A stretch of DNA of 5,780 nt. Source: an uncultured bacterium. Lineage in GTDB: Bacteria; Cyanobacteriota; Vampirovibrionia; Gastranaerophilales; Gastranaerophilaceae. Location: assembly GCA_902765655.1 (NCBI GenBank), contig CACXAK010000095.1, positions 1-5,780 of the forward strand, read 5' to 3'. Every line of letters starts with the position of its first letter. Position 1 is the stretch's first letter. Both the position numbers and the translations under genes were made by a program. The notes under the pieces are model-generated. The model saw only the letters and a program-made list of their open reading frames with translations. It made no database searches and was not told where the DNA came from. Shown piece by piece: positions 1-5,717 of the stretch.

Positions 1-463
1 TGCAGCAAAGGATCAAAGATTTGTAAGCGATGAGGAGTTTGAGGCAGCGATAAAAAAGAAAAACAAAAAACTAGATAAATGGAAAAAAATTCTTTTAAAT
101 AACGGTTCACCGGGAGGGAAAGAATTTTCGCAGTCAAATGAAACGGAAGAAATAAATTCGCATCAGGGAGCTGATGCGTCGTTGCCTGTTTTGGCTTTGC
201 CTGTTGAAATTAAAATCGGGGAAGGGTATGTCCCTGTCGGTCATTATCAGGTAAAGGGCGAGAATGTGAATGGTCAAATAGTTTTGAGTTTGTATCAGGC
301 ACACGATTTGGTTGCAAAAATTCCTGCGATTGAAACCGATGAAGATTACGACCAGAAAGAAATTTTGTTTGCAAATTGGGTTAACGAGGATGATGACCAC
401 ATAAAATTAATATATGGCTCCCTTGATTACAACGCTTATGCGATTGTAGATATTTTGCAATAA
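1..463 (+). CDS. 3' part of an unrecognised protein gene (runs off left edge)
   Basis: An open frame is uninterrupted from base 2 to the TAA at 461-463, giving 153 visible residues. No ATG or GTG occurs in this frame near the left edge and the first possible start, TTG at 182, has no ribosome binding site, so the gene begins outside the window. The first ~30 visible residues are lysine-rich and charged (likely helical). A polar linker rich in Gly, Ser, Asn and Glu follows (about residues 35-60). The last ~90 residues look like a compact alpha/beta domain that starts near LPVEIKIGEGYVPVG and ends in YGSLDYNAYAIVDILQ. I do not recognise the family and assign no function. Its stop lies one base from the stop of the convergent minus-strand gene, so the two 3' ends are fully packed, with no visible terminator between them. 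Confidence 0.8.
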   Translation, partial: AAKDQRFVSDEEFEAAIKKKNKKLDKWKKILLNNGSPGGKEFSQSNETEEINSHQGADASLPVLALPVEIKIGEGYVPVGHYQVKGENVNGQIVLSLYQAHDLVAKIPAIETDEDYDQKEILFANWVNEDDDHIKLIYGSLDYNAYAIVDILQ

Positions 464-464
464 T

Positions 465-887
465 TTATTTTTTATTCAGATTATCAATTTCGGCGTTGAG
501 TTCTTTTATCTGAACTTCAAGCTTTGTGCGTTCGTCAACAACTGATGTGAATGCCTTTTCCAGTGTCTTAATTTTAGCTTCCAAAACGTCAACCTTTGAT
601 GCGTTGGCATCTGAAGATACATTTGTTTTTTCAAGTTCTCTTTTGTATGCTTTGACTTTGTCCTGCTGAATTCCTAAGAATAATGAGATAACTCCTGCAC
701 CTGAAAATAAACCCGCACACAAAACGATTATTGTGTATATTGGAATACTTAATTCTTTTGTGATGTCTGAGGTGTATGAACTTCCTTTTAATAAATTTAC
801 ATTCAGTGTTCCTGTGGTGTTTATTAAAACAATATATATAACTGCGCAAATTATTACTATACTTAAGAAAAAGAATAATTTTTTCAT
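465..887 (-). CDS. Small membrane protein with C-terminal coiled coil, LapA (DUF1049)-like
   Basis: This 140-residue protein has two hydrophobic segments, about residues 4-22 and 49-73, separated by a polar stretch of about 26 residues. A long charged tail follows. Residues ~99-139 show hydrophobic heptad spacing (V99, L102, I106, L109, F113, V116, then L123, I127, L130, I134, L137), which predicts a coiled coil in the cytoplasm. Two membrane helices plus a cytoplasmic coiled coil is the architecture of LapA/DUF1049 proteins, which in enterobacteria help control lipopolysaccharide assembly. The match is by architecture, not by a diagnostic motif, so the role here is not established. The start is well supported: AGGAGA lies 7 bases before the ATG. 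It follows the rluD-type gene on the same strand after a 108-base gap filled by an inverted repeat, so it may be the last gene of that operon or have its own promoter. Confidence 0.8.
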   Translation of the reverse strand: MKKLFFFLSIVIICAVIYIVLINTTGTLNVNLLKGSSYTSDITKELSIPIYTIIVLCAGLFSGAGVISLFLGIQQDKVKAYKRELEKTNVSSDANASKVDVLEAKIKTLEKAFTSVVDERTKLEVQIKELNAEIDNLNKK

Positions 888-911
888 TTAATGCTCTCCT
901 GTTTGTATCTC

Positions 912-994
912 CGGCAATGCCGACTTGCTCGTATTTTGTCATTCTGAGGGCGAAGCCCGAAGAATCTCATATTTTTATGTCGAAGCAAGTCCGC
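912..994. repeat. Nested palindromic intergenic repeat (REP/MITE-like)
   Basis: Three inverted repeats are stacked here. An outer pair of 8-base arms, GACTTGCT (922-929) and AGCAAGTC (984-991), can extend by two further pairs after one mismatch (919-920 with 993-994). Inside is a hairpin with arms ATTCT/AGAAT (941-945, 961-965) and GGGC/GCCC (948-951, 955-958), separated by a symmetric GA/GA internal loop and closed by a GAA loop. A third small palindrome, CGGCA-A-TGCCG, lies at 912-922. The central hairpin resembles a repeat seen between genes in many bacterial genomes (recollection, not searched). No transposase is present. It fills the gap between the rluD-type stop and the LapA-like start, and its right edge abuts that stop codon. 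Neither strand has a convincing T-run straight after the hairpin, so a classic intrinsic terminator is not supported. Confidence 0.7.
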
Positions 995-995
995 C

Positions 996-1913
996 CTACG
1001 TTTTTCTGCTTCTGAAATAGGTCAGAACCTTTGAAAGTTTTTCATCCGGATCTATCTCTAATTCTATTATATCTTCCGAAAACGGTTTTGCAAATTTCAG
1101 ATAAAAAGATTGCAAAACCTGTTCCTGAGTTTTGACTTTCCCTTCTCCCGCACCGTATAAAGTGTCATTATATACGGGATGTTTTTTGTAGCTTGTGTGA
1201 ACCCTTATCTGGTGGGTTCTTCCTGTTACAAGCTCAAGCTCGACATAAGTCGCTTCGTTGCCAAAATGCTCTAATACCTTCAAATTTGTTCGGCTCGGAC
1301 GTCCGTCAGGGCGAACAGCCATTTTTTTAGGATTAACATTGTTTCTCCCTATCGGTTCGGTGATAATATCATTTTCGTTCGGATAGAAACCTTTCAGTAC
1401 TGCGTGATATTTTTTTGTTAATTTGTGATCTTTTATCATATTTGCAAGGTATTCGTGCGTCTTGTTATTTTTTGCAATCATCAGAAGCCCTGATGTATTG
1501 CGGTCAAGGCGGTGAACAATCCCCCTGCGGAATTCCCCGTTTGTGTCGGATAAATTATCTCCGTATTTATATAAAAGTGCATTGACTAATGTATCCTTTG
1601 TTTCAATGAAAGTCGGATGAGTTAACATACCTGACGGTTTATTTATTACCGCCATATTTTCATCTTCCCAGACAACTTCCAGAGGAATATTCTGCGGCTC
1701 AAGTTCAATAACTTTTTCGGGGGTAAGGTTTTCAAATTCTATTCTGTCGTCAATTTTTAATGTGTAAGACGGTTTTTTGACTTCCCCGTTTATTGTTACC
1801 CTGCCATCTTTTATTGCAGATTGAATTTTTGAGCGCGAAATCCCGTCATAAAGCCGGGATAAAAAAACATCCAACCTCGTATTAAAATTACTTTCATCCG
1901 CAATAAGAAGCAT
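996..1913 (-). CDS. rluD: RluD/RluA-family 23S rRNA pseudouridine synthase
   Basis: This 305-residue protein has the full layout of the RluA/RluD family, which isomerises uridines to pseudouridine in rRNA or tRNA. Residues ~12-60 form an S4 RNA-binding domain (TRLDVFLSRL, then DGRVTINGE). The catalytic domain follows: NKPSGMLTHP at 91-100, the catalytic motif HRLDRNTSG at 134-142 with aspartate D137, and TGRTHQIRVH at 230-239. An S4 domain plus about 300 residues fits RluD, the enzyme for the 23S helix 69 uridines, but RluC-like or other specificity cannot be excluded. The ATG is 3 bases beyond the lspA stop, and its ribosome site AGAGG lies within the last lspA codons, so translation is probably coupled. 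The stop is TAG, unlike the TAA of most neighbours, and lies just outside the intergenic repeat. An lspA-rluD pair is a common arrangement in bacteria. Confidence 0.93.
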   Translation of the reverse strand: MLLIADESNFNTRLDVFLSRLYDGISRSKIQSAIKDGRVTINGEVKKPSYTLKIDDRIEFENLTPEKVIELEPQNIPLEVVWEDENMAVINKPSGMLTHPTFIETKDTLVNALLYKYGDNLSDTNGEFRRGIVHRLDRNTSGLLMIAKNNKTHEYLANMIKDHKLTKKYHAVLKGFYPNENDIITEPIGRNNVNPKKMAVRPDGRPSRTNLKVLEHFGNEATYVELELVTGRTHQIRVHTSYKKHPVYNDTLYGAGEGKVKTQEQVLQSFYLKFAKPFSEDIIELEIDPDEKLSKVLTYFRSRKT

Positions 1914-1916
1914 TGA

Positions 1917-2375
1917 TTACCTCTTATATATCAATAATATTGCGATTAATGCAATTACACCGATTGTGATAAATACATCTGCAACGTTGAATACAGGGAA
2001 ATTTATGAAATTCAGATGAATATAATCTCTGACGTATCCAAGAACAATTCTTTCGTGGCAATTAGCCATGATGCCGGCTGTTAAAAGCCCGATAAATGAT
2101 ACGGAAATTAAATGAATTCCCTTATTATTATGAACATAACCCCACAAAAGAGTGGTTGCAACAATTGCTATAATTATCAAAAATTCTCTTGCGTTTTGCA
2201 TCAAGCTGAATGCCGCTCCGCTGTTTTTTAAATATGTTAAGCTGAATACCGCATTTGAATAATGATGCCCTGAGGTTACATTATCAACAATTAATTTTGA
2301 CGAAAATAATGCCAAAAATATCCAAAATATAAAACTTCCGATTAAAAAAAGGTATTTCCCGAATGATTCTTTCAT
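1917..2375 (-). CDS. lspA: Lipoprotein signal peptidase (signal peptidase II)
   Basis: LspA is the inner-membrane aspartyl protease that removes signal peptides from diacylated prolipoproteins. This 152-residue protein has four hydrophobic segments and the family motifs in order: D31 in DNVTSG (the DxxTK-like site), YLKNSGAAFS at 48-57, the third motif around N105-R109, GYVRDY with D117, and FPVFNVAD at 126-133 with N130, A132 and D133. D117 and D133 correspond to the catalytic aspartate pair defined structurally in the family. The usual GNxxDR is here ANCHER: the glycine is alanine and the normally conserved aspartate is E108. Despite this the protein is intact and probably active. Its ATG overlaps the stop of the upstream gene (TAATG), with AGAGG about 10 bases upstream inside that gene, so the two are translationally coupled. 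Length matches the family norm of about 150-170 residues. Confidence 0.95.
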   Translation of the reverse strand: MKESFGKYLFLIGSFIFWIFLALFSSKLIVDNVTSGHHYSNAVFSLTYLKNSGAAFSLMQNAREFLIIIAIVATTLLWGYVHNNKGIHLISVSFIGLLTAGIMANCHERIVLGYVRDYIHLNFINFPVFNVADVFITIGVIALIAILLIYKR

Positions 2376-3274
2376 TATTTTTTATCCTCTATTGTTGCAA
2401 AATTATTTTTTGGGACAACATTCACTCTTTTCATAACACAGGCAATTCCTGCTACATAAATCTTTGTTCCGTTAATGCTGTCTGATGTGGATTTTGAAAT
2501 TGCCAAAGATGCAACAGCATATTCATTTATATTATCTGTATTTGCTTTTATGTATCTTTCGAGTATATGTGTTTTTGGCATTGTTCTGAGCGGCCCGTTT
2601 GGGGTTTTTGTCGGATAAACAACAGGGTCGTGTTCTAAAGACCCGACTATTACCGTATTGTCATCGGCATCCGCTGTTACTGCGATTGTATATGTTTCGC
2701 CTGAGCTGACCTGATTTGGTGAAACAAGTTCAATATTCATAAATCTTGCATCTCCGTACAATAGAGCAGATTCATCAGTCAGCATTGTTTCTCCTGAAAT
2801 CAGCCATTTTCCGTTGATTTTTACAAGATGATAAATACTTGTTGATTTTGCATGAATTTCGCCTGAAACAGCAATGGTGTCTTCTTTATCATAAACGGTT
2901 CCAATAGCAGTTTCTTCCATGCTGACTGTTGCATTGCTGCCGTTTACATCAACAGATGTTATTTTTGCCCCGTAAGTTAAGTCCTTGCATTGTTCCCAGG
3001 TTTCTTCGACTGTTTTAAAATATACATCCTTATTCATTCCGTCACTATTAATGTAATTGTCGGAATATAAAGATTTTAGGCCGGTGATATCGTGCTTATT
3101 TGCAAAAGCTTCATGAACCTTAAACAATTCTTTAATTTGTTTTGCTTCAGCTTTATTGATTTTATTTTGCTCGTGTCGGTATTTCCCTGTTGAAATAAGA
3201 GCCGGCTGAGCGTTTGAATTCCCAAAATTTATCGTTAATAAAGCTAAAGTTAAAAGTAAAATTATCTTCTTCAT
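2375..3274 (-). CDS. Exported NTF2-like (SnoaL/DUF4440-type) protein with C-terminal beta domain
   Basis: This 299-residue protein begins with a clear Sec signal peptide: lysines at 2-3, a leucine-rich core at 4-15 and SNA before a likely cleavage after A22. Residues ~40-165 resemble an NTF2-like fold: an N-terminal helix (KQIKELFKVHEAFANKHDI), LKSLYSDNYINSDG, then alternating beta strands ending in YHLVKINGKWLISGE. Such domains bind small ligands or form dimers and are often non-enzymatic, so no reaction can be assigned. Residues ~175-299 look like a second beta-rich domain (SGETYTIAVTADADDNTVIVG) that I do not recognise. With no lipobox cysteine at the cleavage site it is not an obvious lipoprotein, even though lspA follows at once with a one-base overlap. 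No Shine-Dalgarno sequence precedes the ATG, and an extended -10 element sits 7 bases upstream, so a leaderless transcript is possible. Confidence 0.85.
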   Translation of the reverse strand: MKKIILLLTLALLTINFGNSNAQPALISTGKYRHEQNKINKAEAKQIKELFKVHEAFANKHDITGLKSLYSDNYINSDGMNKDVYFKTVEETWEQCKDLTYGAKITSVDVNGSNATVSMEETAIGTVYDKEDTIAVSGEIHAKSTSIYHLVKINGKWLISGETMLTDESALLYGDARFMNIELVSPNQVSSGETYTIAVTADADDNTVIVGSLEHDPVVYPTKTPNGPLRTMPKTHILERYIKANTDNINEYAVASLAISKSTSDSINGTKIYVAGIACVMKRVNVVPKNNFATIEDKK

Positions 3275-3281
3275 GGTTGAT

Positions 3282-3290
3282 ATTATATCA
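3282..3290 (-). promoter_or_regulatory. Extended -10 promoter for the NTF2-like/lspA/rluD operon
   Basis: On the minus strand the bases read TGATATAAT, a perfect TGnTATAAT extended -10 element. No good -35 box lies 16-18 bases upstream (TATTAA at 17), which extended -10 promoters can tolerate. Transcription would start about 6-8 bases downstream, at or within a base or two of the ATG that begins at 3274. The sequence immediately before that ATG lacks a ribosome binding site. AT-richness makes chance matches common, so this is a reasoned candidate. Confidence 0.5.
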
Positions 3291-3377
3291 TGAAATCCAA
3301 TTTTTTAATATTTCTTTATAAATGTTATTATTAGTTTTCGCAGAAATTAGAAAAAATACAAATATATATTTAGATTG

Positions 3378-3406
3378 TTGTAGCTGAAAATATTTCATGC
3401 TATTAT
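3378..3406 (+). promoter_or_regulatory. Candidate promoter for the activase operon
   Basis: TTGTAG (3378-3383) and TATTAT (3401-3406) are separated by 17 bases, and TGC directly before the second box makes it an extended -10 (TGnTATTAT). A start near 3413 would leave a leader of about 20 bases containing the ribosome site AGGA at 3421-3424, 8 bases before the ATG. A second possible -10, TATACT at 3408-3413, lacks a suitable -35. A perfect 12-base AT palindrome lies upstream at 3360-3371 and may be an A/T-rich upstream element or chance. Confidence 0.4.
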
Positions 3407-3432
3407 TTATACTGTTATAAAGGAAAAAGTAA

Positions 3433-4437
3433 ATGAGTTTAACGGTATATTTAGGGATAGATGTAGGATCAGTAACAACAAAGCTTGCTTTGATAGATGA
3501 AACGGGTAAGTATGTTGACAGTATAATGCTGAAAACGGCAGGTACTCCTGTTGCTGCGGTGCAAAATGGTATGCGTCAATTGTATGAAAAACGTATTACA
3601 GATTATGAGGTTATGGGAGTAGGAACAACAGGTTCAGGTCGTGCGTTGGCCGGATCTTTGGTTGGGGCTGATGTTGTAAAAAATGAGATTACAGCGCATG
3701 CCGTCGCTGCAAGTGTCACGGTGCCGGGAGTTCAGACAATTCTGGAAATCGGCGGTCAGGACAGTAAAATTATTATAATGCGTGATGGTATCGTTACTGA
3801 TTTTGCTATGAATACTGTGTGTGCTGCAGGAACAGGGTCATTTTTAGACCATCAGGCACAAAGATTAGGAGTGCCAATTCAGGAATTCGGTGCAACGGCT
3901 TTGAAATCTTCAAATCCTGCAAGAATTGCCGGCAGATGCGGGGTTTTTGCGGAAAGTGATTTGATTCACAAGCAGCAGCTTGGGTATCCTGTTGAAGATT
4001 TGTTATATGGTCTGTGTCAGGCATTAGTAAGGAATTATCTTAGTAATTTGGCATTGGGTAAAGAACTTTTGCCTGTATTTTCGTTCCAGGGTGGTGTTGC
4101 GAGTAACACAGGCATGGTAAAGGCATTTGAAGAAGCTTTAAATGCTGAGGTTGTTGTCCCCGAACATCACCAGACAATGGGTGCAATTGGTGCTGCTATG
4201 CTTGCGATGGAAGATCATCAGTTTACGCAAAATAAGACAAAATTTAAGGGATGGAATGTTGCTGATATGCACTTCTCATCCATAACATGTGCGTGCAACG
4301 GCTGTTCAAACAATTGTGAGGTTATTACGATTGTTGAAGGGGTTGACGAAGTTCAGCATGTTGATAAAATAAAAGATGTAAAAGGAAATATCATCGCGCG
4401 TTGGGGCGGAACCTGCGGGCGTTGGGACATAGGATAA
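3433..4437 (+). CDS. 2-Hydroxyacyl-CoA dehydratase activase-like ATPase (BadF/BadG/BcrA/BcrD family)
   Basis: This 334-residue protein belongs to the ASKHA-fold ATPases that couple ATP hydrolysis to low-potential electron transfer from a [4Fe-4S] cluster onto 2-hydroxyacyl-CoA dehydratases or benzoyl-CoA reductases. Visible motifs are the phosphate loop GIDVGSVTTK (8-17), GTTGSGR (64-70), IGGQDSK (106-112), CAAGTGSFLD with C130, CGVFAESD with C169, FQGGVASN (218-225) and the C-terminal adenosine region with VPEHHQTMGAIGAA. C130 and C169 match the two cysteines that hold the dimer-bridging cluster. Simple activators are about 260 residues. This one has an extra ~65 residues with C286, C288, C291, C295 and, after GGT, C328, which could bind a second metal site. 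In longer family members a similar cysteine segment joins the activase to a dehydratase-like part, absent here. No dehydratase or reductase subunit is in the window, so the partner is unknown. Confidence 0.92.
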   Translation: MSLTVYLGIDVGSVTTKLALIDETGKYVDSIMLKTAGTPVAAVQNGMRQLYEKRITDYEVMGVGTTGSGRALAGSLVGADVVKNEITAHAVAASVTVPGVQTILEIGGQDSKIIIMRDGIVTDFAMNTVCAAGTGSFLDHQAQRLGVPIQEFGATALKSSNPARIAGRCGVFAESDLIHKQQLGYPVEDLLYGLCQALVRNYLSNLALGKELLPVFSFQGGVASNTGMVKAFEEALNAEVVVPEHHQTMGAIGAAMLAMEDHQFTQNKTKFKGWNVADMHFSSITCACNGCSNNCEVITIVEGVDEVQHVDKIKDVKGNIIARWGGTCGRWDIG

Positions 4438-4443
4438 TCGTTT

Positions 4444-5112
4444 ATGCAAAATTTTGGAAGCTCAAGAACAGCTATTCTGGCGGAATTACCAAACGGTAAT
4501 GCTGAGCTTGGTCAAGCTTTTGCTTTGATTATAAATGATATGGTTATGCAATCAGGTATAACAAATCCAAAGGCCGAGGATTTTGACGTTATGTCAAAAA
4601 AGTGGAGAGAACTTGCTGCAAAACCTGACAAAAGTGAGGACGATTTGGCGAAGCTCGACACTTCATTTAAAGAAAATATAAATGAGCTTGCGCAGTCTTA
4701 TTTGTTATTTATTGCAAGGGAAGTTGGTAATAATACGGGTAAGTTGACTTATGATGATTATGAAAAATATATGTTCAAATATCGTTTCGGGCATTATGAT
4801 ATTGAAAATAAACCTGAATATATAAATAAGGTCAAACTTATGTTAAAAAATGCATTCATCAAGCTGGCTTCGCATGGAGAAGTGTCAGGCGGAGATGATT
4901 TAATTGATAAGTCAGACATGTCAGCTTTTGTTTATGCAATTTCAACAAAAGCGCAAAGAGATGAAAACAACAAATTTTCGGGGTTCGCAATTGATGGTAT
5001 TATTACACCGTTAAATTATTCGGTTGATGAGGCAAATTTGTTTGAACCGGATGATAATTTGTTTTCTTTAAAATTAAGAATCGCATACAAAGTTTTGAAT
5101 GGCACATTATAG
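4444..5112 (+). CDS. Unrecognised, mostly helical acidic protein with degenerate EF-hand-like segments
   Basis: This 222-residue protein has no signal peptide or membrane segment. I do not recognise the family. Three helix-loop-helix-like stretches loosely follow EF-hand spacing: loop 94-105 (VGNNTGKLTYDD, Gly at loop position 6, Leu at 8, Asp at 12), loop 147-158 (with GGDDLIDKSD, Ile at 8, Asp at 12), and a third near 173-191 (IDGIITPLNY). Each lacks the acidic residue expected at loop position 1, so calcium binding is doubtful. The ATG is 6 bases after the activase stop, and its ribosome site AGGA (4431-4434) overlaps the last activase codons, so the two are probably cotranscribed and translationally coupled. 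That link to an activase is the only functional hint. The stop is TAG, and the same frame stays open beyond it through the body of the next gene. Confidence 0.8.
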   Translation: MQNFGSSRTAILAELPNGNAELGQAFALIINDMVMQSGITNPKAEDFDVMSKKWRELAAKPDKSEDDLAKLDTSFKENINELAQSYLLFIAREVGNNTGKLTYDDYEKYMFKYRFGHYDIENKPEYINKVKLMLKNAFIKLASHGEVSGGDDLIDKSDMSAFVYAISTKAQRDENNKFSGFAIDGIITPLNYSVDEANLFEPDDNLFSLKLRIAYKVLNGTL

Positions 5113-5115
5113 GAG
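5111..5115 (+). promoter_or_regulatory. Ribosome binding site fixing the start of the frameshifted exported protein
   Basis: AGGAG lies 7 bases before the ATG at 5123 and overlaps the TAG stop (5110-5112) of the preceding gene. It is among the strongest ribosome sites in the window. It shows that translation is meant to begin at 5123 with MKKIIAV, although the frame that starts there soon becomes unlike a protein. This is the main reason for reading 5123-5715 as one gene with a frame change. Confidence 0.75.
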
Positions 5116-5122
5116 TTAAGAA

Positions 5123-5715
5123 ATGAAAAAGATTATTGCAGTATTTTTTATGCTATTTGCCAGACAGCTCAGAAAGAGGTCACTGTTGTTGATGTCCCGT
5201 TTGATTGGTTTGATATATCAGACAAAGAAAAAACTGCAAGGATCAATGATTATTCTGAAATCATATTTGGGGAAAATTCAAAAATTTATTTGTCAAAAGC
5301 AGAATTTAATAAAGAACTTTCAAAATATAAAAAAGATAAGGATTTTAAACATCATTATATGCTTGCTAATAACGGCGTAACTGAAGATGAAGATGCAAAG
5401 TATAATCCGTTTTATTATAAAAATAATACTCTTGTAATCTATGCAATAATGTATAACAACGATCCTCATCACGCATTGTACTACAATCCTTACGGTAAAT
5501 TGTTCTATGTAGATATAACATCTGATGAATACCCGAATTTCCCTTATTATTCAATGCAGTATGACAGAAAAGGTAATCTAAAGAGTGCAATTTATTTTGT
5601 ATCTCACGATATTCAGTATATGTTTAATGCAAAAAAAGAATTTATAGGGATTTGGTACAAAGATAAAATGTATAATACCGAAAATAAACAAATCTCAACC
5701 CGTGAGGGCTGGTAA
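5123..5715 (+). CDS. Small exported protein, apparent -1 frameshift near its start (possible pseudogene)
   Basis: The start region reads MKKIIAVFF, a typical signal-peptide opening behind a strong AGGAG site. After about 9-13 codons that frame turns into a basic, low-complexity sequence ending at 5380, which looks like out-of-frame DNA. The frame one base back is open from 5113 to the TAA at 5713-5715 and encodes a convincing protein (QTAQKEVTVVDVPFDWFD and on) but has no start codon before a TTG at 5290. Joining the frames at the T6 run (5144-5149) gives about 197 residues, MKKIIAVFFYAICQTAQ then the body. The C-terminal half has three related segments: YYNPYGKLFYV, QYDRKGNLKSA and MFNAKKEFIGI, 26 and 21 residues apart, suggesting repeated beta-hairpins of the YD/MORN-like kind. 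I do not recognise the family. Causes may be a sequencing or assembly error, a true mutation, phase variation, or programmed slippage. It lies 10 bases after the preceding gene and is probably cotranscribed. Confidence 0.7.
5144..5149 (+). other. T6 run, the most likely frame-change point
   Basis: Six consecutive T bases fall in codons 8 and 9 of the gene starting at 5123. One added T, or a -1 slip on the second TTT, would join the signal-peptide frame to the frame of the protein body. The preceding base is A, so it is not a canonical X XXY YYZ two-tRNA slippery heptamer. Both frames are open over a longer stretch, so the shift could lie a few codons further downstream. Confidence 0.45.
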
Positions 5716-5717
5716 AT

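Noticed and set aside
182..463. A complete gene starting at the TTG at 182
   Set aside because: The same frame is open to the left edge and reads like coding sequence, and no ribosome site precedes the TTG. It is the 3' part of a longer gene.
631..942. Minus-strand 103-residue reading frame through the intergenic repeat
   Set aside because: It overlaps the LapA-like gene in another frame, begins inside the palindromic repeat and has no ribosome site or recognisable features.
941..980. Intrinsic terminator at the central hairpin of the repeat
   Set aside because: On the minus strand no T-run follows the hairpin. On the plus strand a T5 tract starts only at 972, seven bases after the stem, and no plus-strand gene ends nearby.
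3360..3371. Operator in the 12-base AT palindrome of the divergent intergenic region
   Set aside because: The palindrome is perfect but made only of A and T in a very AT-rich stretch, where such matches arise by chance. No regulator gene is in the window.
3806..4024. Minus-strand 72-residue reading frame
   Set aside because: It lies inside the strongly supported activase gene, has no ribosome site and no family features.
4723..5016. Functional calcium-binding EF-hands
   Set aside because: The loops lack the first acidic ligand and consecutive Asp/Asn pattern. Only a loose spacing similarity remains, so calcium binding is not claimed.
5123..5380. An 85-residue protein ending at 5380 as a stand-alone gene
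   Set aside because: Only its first dozen residues look like protein. The remainder is a basic shadow of the frame that encodes the real body.
5290..5715. A gene starting at TTG 5290
   Set aside because: There is no ribosome site, and protein-like sequence in the same frame continues well upstream, to about 5150.
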